Shown here piece after piece: positions 36,520 through 45,847 of a stretch of DNA of 64,000 nucleotides (positions are counted from its first letter, which is position 1; each line of letters opens with the position of its first letter). Below the pieces are notes generated by a model that worked only from the letters and a program-made list of their open reading frames with translations, made no database searches and was not told the DNA's origin. Origin of the DNA: Thermopetrobacter sp. TC1 (GTDB lineage: Bacteria > Pseudomonadota > Alphaproteobacteria > Rhizobiales > Aestuariivirgaceae); NCBI RefSeq assembly GCF_000746275.1, contig NZ_KN050831.1, forward strand, positions 56,995-120,994, in the 5' to 3' direction. The position numbers were made by a program, and so were the translations under genes.

Positions 36520-37350
36520 TCAGGGAAGATCCGTGCGCTTAAACACCCAATAGCCGATACCCGCCAGCACAAAGCCCAGCACCAGCGGATAGAGCAGCGC
36601 ATAGGCCATGAAGCCGTAATAGCCGAACAGGTCGAGAATGATATAGGCCGCCGGCCCCAGCAGGATGAGCTGCGGATCGAACAGCATCATCGCGCCGATG
36701 CGGAACACTTCAAGCGGATTGGTCAGCGCAAGGCCCACAACGATTCCCGCCGGCGTCTGAAACTGAATGAGAAGGCCGATCAGGATCAGATCGAGGAACA
36801 TCAGCATCAGAAGCCAGAGGAAAAAGGCCACGGACTGCGCCACATCGGAAGAGCGCGTCAGCGCCGAAACCAGGAAGGAAATGCCCAGAAAGCAGAAGGC
36901 CAGAGAGACCAGAAGGGCGGAATACCAGGCGAAATCCCGCCACGGGATTTCTTCCGCGCCCATGAACAGCCCCACGATCAGCGAAATGGCCATGGCCGCG
37001 AACACCGGGATGAACACCACCAGAAAACGGCCGGAAAACCGCCCCCAGTACCATCCCGCCAGGGAGACCGGAAAGGCGAGCATGTATTCATAAACGCCGG
37101 CCTCACGATCTCCCACCAGCGAGCGCACCGTGGAAAGCAGCACGAAAATGGGCAGGATGGCCATGGTCAGCTGAATGAAGGTCACCAGCATGCGTGACAA
37201 GCCCGTAAACCCCATAACACGGGATTCGGTCAGGCCAAAGATGAACAGCACCGCGATCAGTCCGCCGAAAACCAGCGCATAAAGAGCGAACCACTTGGTG
37301 CGCACCGATTCCGAAATGTCCAGCCAGGCCGTATGCAGTATCGATGGCAT
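36520..37350 (-). CDS. nosY: ABC transporter permease of nitrous oxide reductase maturation
   Basis: A 276-residue ABC-2-type permease with six spans, starting at ATG 37348-37350 (MPSILHTAWLDI). Typical NosY segments are SVRTKWFALYALVFGGLI, VGDREAGVYEYMLAFPVS and ALTNPLEVFRIGAM. With the ATPase NosF and the periplasmic NosD it supplies sulfur and/or helps copper loading for the CuZ site of NosZ. It is the last gene of the cluster, after nosL, whereas nosY usually precedes nosL. Confidence 0.93.
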   Translation of the reverse strand: MPSILHTAWLDISESVRTKWFALYALVFGGLIAVLFIFGLTESRVMGFTGLSRMLVTFIQLTMAILPIFVLLSTVRSLVGDREAGVYEYMLAFPVSLAGWYWGRFSGRFLVVFIPVFAAMAISLIVGLFMGAEEIPWRDFAWYSALLVSLAFCFLGISFLVSALTRSSDVAQSVAFFLWLLMLMFLDLILIGLLIQFQTPAGIVVGLALTNPLEVFRIGAMMLFDPQLILLGPAAYIILDLFGYYGFMAYALLYPLVLGFVLAGIGYWVFKRTDLP

Positions 37351-37421
37351 GGTCCTTCCTGCTCCTCCCCTGCCCCGCCGGCGCCCCGAGCACCCGGGGC
37401 TGCCTGCAAAGGCCCACGTGT

Positions 37422-37907
37422 TCACTTGCCCGGTTCCAGTTCGTCCAGATGCTGACAGCGCGAGCTCAAGCCCTTTTCGATAACGGCCTTTTCCATCTCC
37501 GCATAAGGGACCGCCCCCTCCACCTTTTCCGCCACGGCGCCAAAGCCGTAGTCCATCGGCGTGGTCAGGCCGGAGACGTAATAGGCCTTGTAGGCATCAA
37601 GCCAGGTCTTGCCCGTTTTGTAATCCTTCACCCAGAATTCCTTCGGCTTCTGCCCCGCCTTGTACCAGTCCTGACGGATCATCCAGTGGATGGCATCACC
37701 GATGTCATCGAACTTGTGAATTTTTCCGGAAGGGTCACGGATTTCCGCGGCGAAGCGCGGATCGGAGATGATCATGTTGCAGATCTCGCACACCTCGCGG
37801 TCATAGCGGATCTTCTCCGGCCCGGTCTTTTCCTTGCAACCAGCAAGCAGAGCCGCCATGCCGCCGGCGATGACGATCAGGAATCCTCTGCGCGAAGCCC
37901 GGGGCAT
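37422..37907 (-). CDS. nosL: NosL copper-chaperone lipoprotein
   Basis: A 161-residue lipoprotein with signal and lipobox (IVIAGGMAALLAGC). Its copper-binding region CEICNMIISDPRFAAEI and the later FDDIGDAIHWM and DYGFGAVAEKVEGAV are characteristic of NosL. It delivers Cu(I) to apo-NosZ at the outer face of the inner membrane. The ATG overlaps the nosF stop (ATGA), so translation is coupled. Confidence 0.95.
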   Translation of the reverse strand: MPRASRRGFLIVIAGGMAALLAGCKEKTGPEKIRYDREVCEICNMIISDPRFAAEIRDPSGKIHKFDDIGDAIHWMIRQDWYKAGQKPKEFWVKDYKTGKTWLDAYKAYYVSGLTTPMDYGFGAVAEKVEGAVPYAEMEKAVIEKGLSSRCQHLDELEPGK

Positions 37908-38767
37908 CACGCCGCCTCCCTCGCCAGTTCGCGCATCTCCACCTCGGCAAGAACGCCCGAATAGCGGGCAAGCATGCCAAGGAAACGCAGCCGGTCCGGC
38001 CCGGCGATAACGCCAGACCATTCCACATTGTCGCTGCTTGTGAACCCCCATTCGGAAATGGCCTTGGCGAAGGCCTCATCCGGCCGGCGCAGGGTTATGC
38101 GCACCTTCTGCTTCAGGCCGGGATCGATGGCATCCTCCACCCTGTCATCCAGAACCACCCGGCCGCGGTCCAGCTCGATCACCCGGTTGACCAGCATGGC
38201 CACCTCCTCCAGCCGGTGCGAGGAGATGATCATGGTCTTGTCGAGATTTTCGGACAGCAGATCGAAAAGGATCTGCCGCGCCGCCGGGTCGAGGTTGGCC
38301 GTGGGCTCGTCCATGATCAGGATGTCGGCATCCCGGCCCATGGCGATGGCAATCAGCAGTTTCTGCTTCTGACCGCCGGAAAGCTTCAGAAACGGCCGCC
38401 GCGCCACCTCCTCGATGTCCAGCCCCATGCGCGCCGCAATCTCGCCGATGCGCGCCTGTGTGGTGCCGCACAGGCGGGCGGCGAAGGCCACGAGATCCCG
38501 AACCGGCATGCGCAAGGGCGGCGGCATCTGCGGCACGAAGGCCACATGACGCAGCACGGCGATGCGATCCCGGCGCGGAGAAAGGCCGTTGACCAGAACA
38601 TCCCCCTCATGAACGTATTCGCCGAGGATACAGCGGATCATCGTGGTCTTGCCGGCGCCGTTGGAGCCGATGAGCGCAATGCGGTCACCGTCGTTGATGG
38701 TCAGCGACAGGCCGTCCAGCACCCGCGTGCGCCGGAAGGTCTTGACCACGTTCTTCAACTCGATCAT
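37907..38767 (-). CDS. nosF: ABC transporter ATPase of nitrous oxide reductase maturation
   Basis: A 286-residue ABC ATPase from ATG 38765-38767 (MIELKNVVKTFRRTRVL). Walker A is GSNGAGKTTMIRCILGE, the signature is LSGGQKQKLLIAIAMG, Walker B is ILIMDEPTANLDP, and the switch His is in MIISSHRLEEVA. It powers NosY. The frame is open further upstream, but that part has no family match and overlaps the candidate regulatory site at 38851. Confidence 0.95.
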   Translation of the reverse strand: MIELKNVVKTFRRTRVLDGLSLTINDGDRIALIGSNGAGKTTMIRCILGEYVHEGDVLVNGLSPRRDRIAVLRHVAFVPQMPPPLRMPVRDLVAFAARLCGTTQARIGEIAARMGLDIEEVARRPFLKLSGGQKQKLLIAIAMGRDADILIMDEPTANLDPAARQILFDLLSENLDKTMIISSHRLEEVAMLVNRVIELDRGRVVLDDRVEDAIDPGLKQKVRITLRRPDEAFAKAISEWGFTSSDNVEWSGVIAGPDRLRFLGMLARYSGVLAEVEMRELAREAA

Positions 38768-38850
38768 CGGCCGCCTCTGCCCTTTAGTGGTTACTGTTAC
38801 AGACCAGCAAGAGACCAAGTTCACATTTGATGCAAGCGAAACCTGCCGCC

Positions 38851-38864
38851 TTGACCAAACTCAA
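38851..38864 (-). promoter_or_regulatory. FNR/DNR-like site upstream of nosF
   Basis: TTGAC-CAAA-CTCAA inside a CTTGA/TCAAG palindrome, 84 bp before the nosF ATG in the gap after nosH. It suggests an internal, oxygen- or NO-regulated promoter for nosFLY. Confidence 0.45.
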
Positions 38865-38959
38865 GAGTTCCACTCACAAACCCGTGCTCGCTCCCGTCAT
38901 GGAGAAGGGGCGCCCGATATTCTCTGCGCCCCTCCCCCTTGCGGCCTTTGTGTTCCGGT

Positions 38960-39937
38960 TCACAGGAGCTTGTCCAGCCCCTTGATGCGGAAAGAGAGGG
39001 CGCCCGTCGGACAGGCCTCGATGCACATGGCGCAGCGGGTGCAGTCGGCACCGATGTCGATCTGGGCCTTGGTGGCGCGTCCCTTCTTGGTGATCTCCAG
39101 CACATGCGGCACCAGGCACACCTTGCGGCACTCGCCCTCATGCAGGCACTTGGAGAGATCATAGTGCACCGTCGTCGGCGAAACCGATCCCACCACCGCA
39201 TAGGTCAGCCCGATGGGGCACATGTAGCGGCACCACATGCGGCGCACGAAGAACAGCTCGATCAGCAGCAGCAGGACCACCCAGACCATGCCGCCCAGCG
39301 TGCCGTAGATGAGCGCGCGCGAAGTGATGCCCACCGGCGAGACCCATTCAAACACTGTATAGCCGGTGACGAAAGCCAGCACGGCAAACACCACATAGAG
39401 CACCGTGCGCAGCCGCCGGTCCAGCTGATAGTCCTTGGCCCAGCCTTTCGCCGCCAGACGCACGTGCAGCATCTCCACCCATTCCGAGAGCAGGTGATAG
39501 GGGCAGGCCCAGGCGCAGAAGGAGCGCCCGCCCACCAGCCACCACAGCACCGCCACGGTGGTAACGCCGATGGCGAGGTTGATCAGCACCTCCTTGAAGG
39601 CGAGCATCACCTGCAGGGCGGAGTTGAGATCGGCGAAATGAAAGCCGAGCACGCGCGAGGCGGTCAGCGCGCCTTCCACCAGCTGGATGTCGTAATAGTA
39701 GGAGACGACAAAGAGCAGATTGATGATGATGATCGAGGGCCAGCGCCATTTGCGCCAGGCGAAGCTCTCCTTCTTGTTGGCGAGCTCCTCAGCCAGCAGC
39801 CGGCGCCGCCGCTCACGCTCCTCCGGCGTTTTCTTGAATTCGTGAAGCTTGCGCGCCTCTTCCGTGTAATCGTCCTTTTCCGGGCGGCGCGGCTCCGCCC
39901 CCAGCATCTGGCGCAGGGATTCGGCGAACAGGTTCAT
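38960..39937 (-). CDS. nosH: NosH polyferredoxin-type membrane quinol dehydrogenase subunit
   Basis: A 325-residue NapH-like protein. A charged N-terminal segment is followed by four spans. Cys motifs CAWACPYHLLSEW and CRYMCPIGL lie at the membrane face, and the C terminus has two 4Fe-4S sites: CLHEGECRKVCLVP and CTRCAMCIEACPTGA. With NosG it forms the proposed menaquinol-oxidising module of clade II N2O reduction. Its ATG is 3 bp after nosG. Confidence 0.9.
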   Translation of the reverse strand: MNLFAESLRQMLGAEPRRPEKDDYTEEARKLHEFKKTPEERERRRRLLAEELANKKESFAWRKWRWPSIIIINLLFVVSYYYDIQLVEGALTASRVLGFHFADLNSALQVMLAFKEVLINLAIGVTTVAVLWWLVGGRSFCAWACPYHLLSEWVEMLHVRLAAKGWAKDYQLDRRLRTVLYVVFAVLAFVTGYTVFEWVSPVGITSRALIYGTLGGMVWVVLLLLIELFFVRRMWCRYMCPIGLTYAVVGSVSPTTVHYDLSKCLHEGECRKVCLVPHVLEITKKGRATKAQIDIGADCTRCAMCIEACPTGALSFRIKGLDKLL

Positions 39938-39940
39938 GGT

Positions 39941-40720
39941 TCACGCCTCCCCGTATTTCTTGCGGGGAATCACCTCGATGCAAGGCGGTTCCACCGGACA
40001 GATCATCTCGCACATGCCGCAGCCGACGCACTTGTCGGTCACCACCGGCGTTTTGCGCTTGTCGTTGGGATCATCGCTCATCGGCTCCAGCTTGATCGCG
40101 CCCTTGATCGGACACTCGCGCACGCACAGGTCGCACAGCTCCAGATCATAGGGATGATCGGCAATCAGGATCGGATTCCAGCGATCCACCTCGATGTAGC
40201 GATGCTTGCCCTTGAAGTTCTCTCCGCGCGCCAGGCCCTTAAAGCCCAGCCCCTTGCGCGCCAGGCAGGTATCCGGGCGGGTGAGCACCGCAAGGCCCAT
40301 GCGCACCTGCTCCTTCTTGTCGATTTCGTGCGAGAGGGCTCCTGTCGGACAGGCCAGGATGCACTGCGTGGCATCGCAGGAGAAGTCACAGGCCTGATCA
40401 CGCGCGATAATGTAAGGTGCGCCATTGCCGAAGCCGTCCGTGAAGTCGCCGAGAATAATGGCCTCCACCGGGCAGACCTGCACGCACTGTCCACACTTGA
40501 TGCAGGATGCGAGGAACTCATGCTCGTCAATGGCCCCGGGCGGCCGCAGCCTGTTTTCCGCCCGCGCATAGGTCATGATTGGATAGTATCCGGCAAGCGA
40601 CAGGCCGGTGAGCGCTCCTCCCGCCAGGATCGAAAGCAGAAGGGCGCGGCGCTTTTCCCTGTCGCGGCGGCTCATGCGGCGCTTGCCGCCCTGTCCGCCC
40701 TTGGTCTTGCTCTTGCTCAT
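39941..40720 (-). CDS. nosG: NosG ferredoxin-type iron-sulfur protein
   Basis: A 259-residue NapG-like protein. A basic N terminus and one hydrophobic segment (LLSILAGGALTGLSLAGYYP) precede four Cys clusters: CIKCGQCVQVCPVEA, CDFSCDATQCILACP, CDLCVRECPIKGA and CVGCGMCEMICPVEP, enough for four 4Fe-4S centres. The start overlaps the nosD stop by 4 bp. It probably relays electrons from NosH to the periplasmic cytochromes. Confidence 0.92.
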   Translation of the reverse strand: MSKSKTKGGQGGKRRMSRRDREKRRALLLSILAGGALTGLSLAGYYPIMTYARAENRLRPPGAIDEHEFLASCIKCGQCVQVCPVEAIILGDFTDGFGNGAPYIIARDQACDFSCDATQCILACPTGALSHEIDKKEQVRMGLAVLTRPDTCLARKGLGFKGLARGENFKGKHRYIEVDRWNPILIADHPYDLELCDLCVRECPIKGAIKLEPMSDDPNDKRKTPVVTDKCVGCGMCEMICPVEPPCIEVIPRKKYGEA

Positions 40721-42222
40721 TTTCCCTTGCCCACGTTCTCGTCCTTCAAACCGAAGGGATCGAAATCCTCAAGCGATGTTCCGGCTTTCGTCTCGGCCGT
40801 GGTCTGGCCAAAGGTTTCCAGCGTCTTGCCTTCGTTCCCCGTATTGCCCTGATAGTCCTTGGTCAAGGGCTCGAATTCCGGGCTGATCCGCGGCTTGTCA
40901 TCCTGAAGCATCAGCAACGGCTCGGAGAACGGCGCCAGGCGCTCCAGGAAATCAAGCATGGTCAGCACCGGCGTGCCCTTGAAGAAGGCAGCCGCCTTCA
41001 CATCCATCCATATGCGGTCGGCGTAGACGAAAAGTCTGTAAGGCGTGTCACCAAAGCCGTCGCCATCAAAGTCGTAGCCCTCGTAATCGTCCCAGTAATT
41101 GCCTTCCCAGACGTTGCGCTTGGCCGAGGCGAAGACGGAGACGGTCACCTGCCGGATGTTGCTCATGAAGCGATTGTCCCGGAAAAGGTTTCCGTGCCAG
41201 TCGTTGAGAAAGCGCACGCCAACGTCATTGAAGGCAATGGTGTTGCGGTAGATGCGGTTGGTCGTATCCGGCTGGAAAGGCGACACATCGAGATAAAGGC
41301 CGATGGAGTTGTACAGCACCTCGTTATCGAGGATGTCGAGATTGCTCGCCTCCTTGAAACCGATACCGATGCCGGCCGCGCCGATCGCCTGCATCACCCG
41401 GTTGTTCCGCACCACCACCGAGTCGGAATACATCAGATAGATACCAACGGAGTTGCGCAGATATGTGTTGTGCTCCACTAAATTGTAGCGGGAATACATG
41501 AAGTGCAGCCCGTAGCGCCCCTCCGAGACGGTGTTGTTGGCGATGATGTTGTCGGCGGAATACCAGATGACGAGATCGCGCACGTGATGCAGCCGGTTGT
41601 TCTTAATGCGGTTGTTCTTGGAATACCATAGGCGGATTCCGTCACCGCGCAGGCCGAGGCTGAAGCTCTTCTTAGACGAGATCTCGTTGCGTTTGATGAT
41701 GTTGCTGTTGGACTGCTGCAGATCGATGCCGAACAGGCACTCGTCGATGCGCACGTCCTTGATGATGTTGAAATTGCCGCGCACCTGAATGCCGGCATCG
41801 AGGTCGTTGTACTGATCACCGGAATTGACCAGGGTCAGGTTGCGGATGGTGGCGCCGTCCGTTTTCAGAACCAGCACCGAGCCCTTTCCGCCGGCATCGA
41901 TGATCACCTTATCCCGCGGCCCGTCGCCCATGAGCGTGATCGGCTTGGTGATTACCACATTGCCCGCATAGCGCCCCGGCTTGAGCAGGATCACCTCATT
42001 GGGCTTGGCCCTGTCGATAATCGGCTGCAGCGGAATGAGCTTTTCCGCCGAAAAGGCCGGTGCCGGCACCGTTATGAGAAGCCCCAGCAGGGCAAGGCGG
42101 CACAGCGCCGCAAACGCAACGGCACCATCGCTCGCTGAACGGAACACGCGCAAAAACCGCCTCGTGCGCTGGCGAACGCTCCCTGCCGGAGCCGACAGTC
42201 CGTATGTGATCAGCCTGCTCAT
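40717..42222 (-). CDS. nosD: NosD periplasmic beta-helix protein
   Basis: A 501-residue exported protein counted from ATG 42220-42222; a GTG at 42247-42249 is also possible. After the signal (LALLGLLITVPAPAFSAE) comes a right-handed parallel beta-helix made of NosD/CASH repeats, for example IWYSADNIIANNTVSEGRYG and YSRYNLVEHNTYLRNSVGIYLM. NWDDYEGYDFDGDGFGDTPY is a conserved late NosD motif. It works with NosFY in assembling the Cu4S centre. The C-terminal ~60 residues after SEPLLMLQDDKP are low-complexity. Confidence 0.94.
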   Translation of the reverse strand: MSRLITYGLSAPAGSVRQRTRRFLRVFRSASDGAVAFAALCRLALLGLLITVPAPAFSAEKLIPLQPIIDRAKPNEVILLKPGRYAGNVVITKPITLMGDGPRDKVIIDAGGKGSVLVLKTDGATIRNLTLVNSGDQYNDLDAGIQVRGNFNIIKDVRIDECLFGIDLQQSNSNIIKRNEISSKKSFSLGLRGDGIRLWYSKNNRIKNNRLHHVRDLVIWYSADNIIANNTVSEGRYGLHFMYSRYNLVEHNTYLRNSVGIYLMYSDSVVVRNNRVMQAIGAAGIGIGFKEASNLDILDNEVLYNSIGLYLDVSPFQPDTTNRIYRNTIAFNDVGVRFLNDWHGNLFRDNRFMSNIRQVTVSVFASAKRNVWEGNYWDDYEGYDFDGDGFGDTPYRLFVYADRIWMDVKAAAFFKGTPVLTMLDFLERLAPFSEPLLMLQDDKPRISPEFEPLTKDYQGNTGNEGKTLETFGQTTAETKAGTSLEDFDPFGLKDENVGKGK

Positions 42223-42257
42223 GTTTGAATGTCTACTGCCAGACGGCACTGCGAGAC

Positions 42258-42271
42258 TTGATCAAGATCAG
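42258..42271 (-). promoter_or_regulatory. FNR/DNR-like site upstream of nosD
   Basis: TTGAT-CAAG-ATCAG, one base from the FNR consensus, lies 9 bp before the GTG and 36 bp before the ATG of nosD, in the gap after nosB. It may drive an internal nosDGH promoter. Confidence 0.4.
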
Positions 42272-42381
42272 GTTACCATCTCACAGAGCGGGAGAAGGAT
42301 GGCTTGCGCGCATCACCGGAGTTGAGGGGCATGGACGGCTTCGCGAAAAGCCGTCCATGCCAACTTTGCGTGAGCAAGCAT

Positions 42382-43677
42382 TCAGGCCGCCTGCTGCTCC
42401 TGTTCCTTCAGCTGCTTGCGGCGGATGAGCACGGCCAGGATCATCACCACCGCCACCGCCAGCATCAGGAAGAAGCCGATGTGCGGGTAGGAGTGGGTGG
42501 TGAACTGCGCCACCTTGCCCTGACCGAACACCGTCGGCATGAAGGGCTTCAGCGTGAACGCCCCCATCGGGCTCATGTTGTGGCCGAACCAGTAGAGCCA
42601 GGCGGAATATTCCACCACGAAGGCCACGGGCAGCAGGGCCGGCACGATGCCCATCAGCCAGTAGAAGATGCGCGGGCCGAAGGAGCCGAGGAAGAAGAGG
42701 ATCGGCGGAATGATGATCAGCCCCCAGAACACGGCCCAGGCCGCCGTCGTCATGGTCTTCACCAGCGGGACATTGCGCTTGGGATCATTGAACCAGCGGC
42801 CCAGCGTCTTCTCATAGTGCCACAGCAGCACCTGCATGCCCGAACCCGTCCACTTCTGGCGCTTCTCCGGCGGCTTTCTCGCCTGATCGGTCAGGAAAGC
42901 CTGGCGGAGGATCTCGATGTTCACCTCCTTGCCTTCGCCCTTCTGCTTGGCCTCCTCGAGGATCTGCTTCAGCGATTTCGTCTGCATGCCCTCGCCGCCC
43001 CGATTGAGCTGGCCGATGATCTCCGAGAGCTGCTTCTGGCCCGTTTCCTCGAGCTTGGAGCGCACTTCCTCCGCCTTCACGAAGGAGCTGCCGGATTTCT
43101 TCAGCTCCTCCTCCAGCTTGGCGATGATGGGCGAAAGCTCCTCGCCGGCCTCCTCCTTGCCCTCACCGAGGGCCGTAACCAGCGACTTGATGTAGGATGC
43201 GGGCTGATAGCGAATGCCACCGGGCGTCATCATGGTCATGTACATCCAGCCCACCATGATCGCCCAGCCCACCATCGTGACCGCAAAGCGCAGCTTGGGT
43301 TGCGGTATGATGAAGCCAAGCACCAGAAGCGCAAGGAAGAAGAGGAGGAAGGGCGAGAAGGCCTTCTCGACCACACCGCCGGCACCGGTCGGATACATGC
43401 CGACGAAGTGGTTGATGGCGTCCATCTCGTGCACGCAGTCGAGAACGACCTCTTCCTCGATCTCTTTCTTCTGCACTCTCGGGCATCCGTTGAAGACACC
43501 GTTCATGTGAAAGTGAATGCGGATGCCCTCAGGGAATGCCGTTTTCGGATATTGCGGCGCCGTCAGCGACACCCACCACACCGGCAGGAAATAGATCGCC
43601 ACCATCAACGCAATGGCGATCGCGCCCAGGATCGCAACGATGACATTCTGTTTGCCCCTGGCTGCCACCTGCGTCAT
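42382..43677 (-). CDS. nosB: NosB-type membrane protein with a charged central insertion
   Basis: A 431-residue membrane protein in the position and with the N-terminal pattern of clade II NosB: one span, then FLPVWWVSLTAPQYPKTAFP and a periplasmic loop with MDAINHFVGMYP. More spans follow (107-123, 132-150), then a hydrophilic Lys/Glu-rich helical insertion (about 165-300) and three further spans near the C terminus. NosB is required for N2O respiration in Wolinella, with unknown mechanism. The insertion with coiled-coil character is the odd part and may be lineage-specific. Confidence 0.75.
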   Translation of the reverse strand: MTQVAARGKQNVIVAILGAIAIALMVAIYFLPVWWVSLTAPQYPKTAFPEGIRIHFHMNGVFNGCPRVQKKEIEEEVVLDCVHEMDAINHFVGMYPTGAGGVVEKAFSPFLLFFLALLVLGFIIPQPKLRFAVTMVGWAIMVGWMYMTMMTPGGIRYQPASYIKSLVTALGEGKEEAGEELSPIIAKLEEELKKSGSSFVKAEEVRSKLEETGQKQLSEIIGQLNRGGEGMQTKSLKQILEEAKQKGEGKEVNIEILRQAFLTDQARKPPEKRQKWTGSGMQVLLWHYEKTLGRWFNDPKRNVPLVKTMTTAAWAVFWGLIIIPPILFFLGSFGPRIFYWLMGIVPALLPVAFVVEYSAWLYWFGHNMSPMGAFTLKPFMPTVFGQGKVAQFTTHSYPHIGFFLMLAVAVVMILAVLIRRKQLKEQEQQAA

Positions 43678-44101
43678 GACCCACCCCTTTGATGTTCTCG
43701 CATGCCTTCGCGCCCCTGTTGGAATGCATCAGGCACCGGTCTGGATCCGGCTCCTGACAGGATGAGGGACAAGCAACTGTTCAGCCGCGAACGAATGCAT
43801 CAAGGCGCAAGAAGGAAACGAATTCTCGGCCGCTATCGTCCGCGCCGGCGCGCCATCCCGTTCATCGGCACGAAGGATGCCTTGCGTGGCAAAGCCACTG
43901 TCCAGCCCGTCTTGCGGCAGTTACGTGCTCACATGCGGGCCGCAAAAACGCCGGAAAATCTTTCGTCAGATGATCCGGGCAGACCGGCATTATCGACTTT
44001 CGCTCACGCAGAAGTCAGGTTGCCAGGCGCACCCCCGCGTCTGGCCGCCGCCGGAACGGATGGCACCCATCCGCTCCGGCGACCTGCCCGACGTTGAACG
44101 A
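43678..44101. other. Gap inside the nos cluster
   Basis: These 424 bp between the first cytochrome c gene and nosB hold no supported gene. An imperfect hairpin at about 44048-44083 (GCCGGAACGGATGG and CCATCCGCTCCGGC) lies just past the cytochrome stop and could stabilise or end the upstream transcript. No FNR-type site was found here. Confidence 0.5.
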
Positions 44102-44878
44102 TCAGTCGTAATCCGGATTCACCCAGTCCGTGCTCGGCGCCAGCTTCTCCTTCGGCACCGGGATGGACGCGACATAACCGATCACGTCCTTCATGTCCTG
44201 ATTGGTGAAGCCCTGGATCTGCTTCACCATGTCCGGGTTGGCGTTGCGCCGCTTGCCGTCGCGGATCCACTCGAACTGACGCAGCATGTAGAGATAGTGC
44301 TGGCCCTGGATCTTGGGGAAGAATTTCTCTTCCGAACCCTCGCCATTCGGGCCGTGGCAGCGCACGCAGTTTTCCTCAAACAGCTTCTTGCCGCGTTCCA
44401 GGTTGGCCTCTCCGGGAGGGGCCTTGCCGTTGTCCGGGTTCATCGGAAGGTTGGAAATATAATGGGCCACCACTGCCAGCGCATAGGGGCCGCCGCCCAC
44501 TTCGGGCGCCGCGTTCTTGATCTCCTGCGGCAGCGCGAAAGGATACATGGTCGGGTTGTCGCGGTTGCCGGCGCGGATGTCGGCCAGCTGCTTGATGATC
44601 ACCGTATCATGCTGACCGGCGATCTGCGGGAAGGTGCCGTCCTTGGTGCCCCAGCCCTCGGTGGTGTGGCAGGCGGAGCAGACCTCGAAAACGGCGATGC
44701 CGTCCTTGCGCACCTTCTCCTTCAGTTTCGGATCGTTGGCCATCTTCTTCTTCAGATCCAGCAGGATCTTCAGCGCCTCGTCCTGCTCGCCGCCGCCTTC
44801 GTTCCAGGCAAGCAGCGGACCGGTGGCCACCGACAGGCCGATGGCCGCAGCGCTCAAGATAAGCAGAGCTTTCTTCAT
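44102..44878 (-). CDS. Dihaem cytochrome c of the nos cluster (NosC type)
   Basis: A 258-residue periplasmic cytochrome from ATG 44876-44878, with signal MKKALLILSAAAIGLSVATG. Two haem sites are CSACHTTEGWG and CVRCHGPNGEG, the second in a typical class I fold ending IGYVASIPVPK. It is a probable electron carrier from the NosGH module or the bc1 complex to NosZ. It lies 119 bp after the other nos cytochrome gene. Confidence 0.88.
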   Translation of the reverse strand: MKKALLILSAAAIGLSVATGPLLAWNEGGGEQDEALKILLDLKKKMANDPKLKEKVRKDGIAVFEVCSACHTTEGWGTKDGTFPQIAGQHDTVIIKQLADIRAGNRDNPTMYPFALPQEIKNAAPEVGGGPYALAVVAHYISNLPMNPDNGKAPPGEANLERGKKLFEENCVRCHGPNGEGSEEKFFPKIQGQHYLYMLRQFEWIRDGKRRNANPDMVKQIQGFTNQDMKDVIGYVASIPVPKEKLAPSTDWVNPDYD

Positions 44879-44997
44879 GGGTCTCTCCACTCCTCGGTTG
44901 ATCGATTCCTTATCAAGCGATCGCCAGGTCACGGCTCGTGACCGCCTTTGTCATTCGCCTGCCAGTTTTCGGGCCGTGGCCTGCGCCGATCATGAAC

Positions 44998-45714
44998 TCA
45001 CTTGGCAGTGCGATCAATGGTCGAAAGATAGGCAGCGAGCTGCTCGATCTCCTTGTCCTTCAGCTTCTTCACGAAGGTGAACATCGTCTTGATCTTGCCG
45101 TTGGTGCGCTTCTTGTCGCGCACATCCTTTATCTGATTGACGATGTAGGCATATTTCTGACCGGCGATATAGGGGTATCCGGCAAGAGGCTTCTTGCCCT
45201 CTGGCCCGTGACAGGTGCGGCAGCGCTTCTTCTTATAAAGCTTCTCACCCGCCTTGATGTCCTCGGGCTTCAAGTCCTTGGGCGGATTGGGCTTCGCCGG
45301 CTCCATAGAGGCCAGCCAGTCGGCGATTTTCTCGATGTCCTCCTTCTTGACGCGCACCTGCCCCTCCGGGGTTACCAGCGCGCCACGCATGGCCTCGGCC
45401 CGCGGCTTGCCCTGGGCGTTGAGCCCGCCCTTGCGCTTGCCGGAGATGATGTCCATCGTCTGCTGGATGAGGTACTTCTTGGGCTGTCCGGCAAGGTTCG
45501 GATAGTCCTGAATGGCGCGCTTGCCGTTGCGTCCGTGGCAGGCGATGCAGGTATTGCGCATGTACAACCGCTTGCCCGGATGCTTCTTCTTGGCCTCCGC
45601 GGCCTGGGCCACACCTGCGCCAAGGGGCCCGCTCGTGACGATCAGGGCTGCGCCAGAGACCACCGCGGCCGCTATCCCCGCCATGAGCGTCTTTTTCAGG
45701 ATGCCGCTGTTCAT
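44998..45714 (-). CDS. Dihaem cytochrome c4-like protein of the nos cluster (NosC type)
   Basis: A 238-residue basic periplasmic protein with a Sec signal ending AGVAQAAE and two cytochrome c domains, each with one haem: CIACHGRNGKRAIQDYPNLA and CRTCHGPEGKKPLAGYPYIA. The PNLAGQ/PYIAGQ pattern is that of cytochrome c4. It sits directly after nosZ and probably feeds electrons to its CuA site. Confidence 0.9.
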   Translation of the reverse strand: MNSGILKKTLMAGIAAAVVSGAALIVTSGPLGAGVAQAAEAKKKHPGKRLYMRNTCIACHGRNGKRAIQDYPNLAGQPKKYLIQQTMDIISGKRKGGLNAQGKPRAEAMRGALVTPEGQVRVKKEDIEKIADWLASMEPAKPNPPKDLKPEDIKAGEKLYKKKRCRTCHGPEGKKPLAGYPYIAGQKYAYIVNQIKDVRDKKRTNGKIKTMFTFVKKLKDKEIEQLAAYLSTIDRTAK

Positions 45715-45777
45715 TCCTCACTGTCTCCCGGTTTTTGGCCTTCCACGATATGGAACGATCCTGGGGCCTTATGTGAG

Positions 45778-45804
45778 GCGGGGGGCGAACCCTTCGCCCC
45801 CCGC
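45778..45804 (-). terminator. Perfect 12-bp hairpin behind nosZ
   Basis: GCGGGGGGCGAA pairs with TTCGCCCCCCGC around a 3-base loop, in the gap after the nosZ stop. There is no T-run, so it is more likely an mRNA-stabilising or partial-termination hairpin that keeps nosZ transcript above that of the downstream genes. Confidence 0.6.
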
Positions 45805-45847
45805 CGGGGTGTGTCTCGTTTTCAGGTCAGAAGCATCGGCGATCCGA

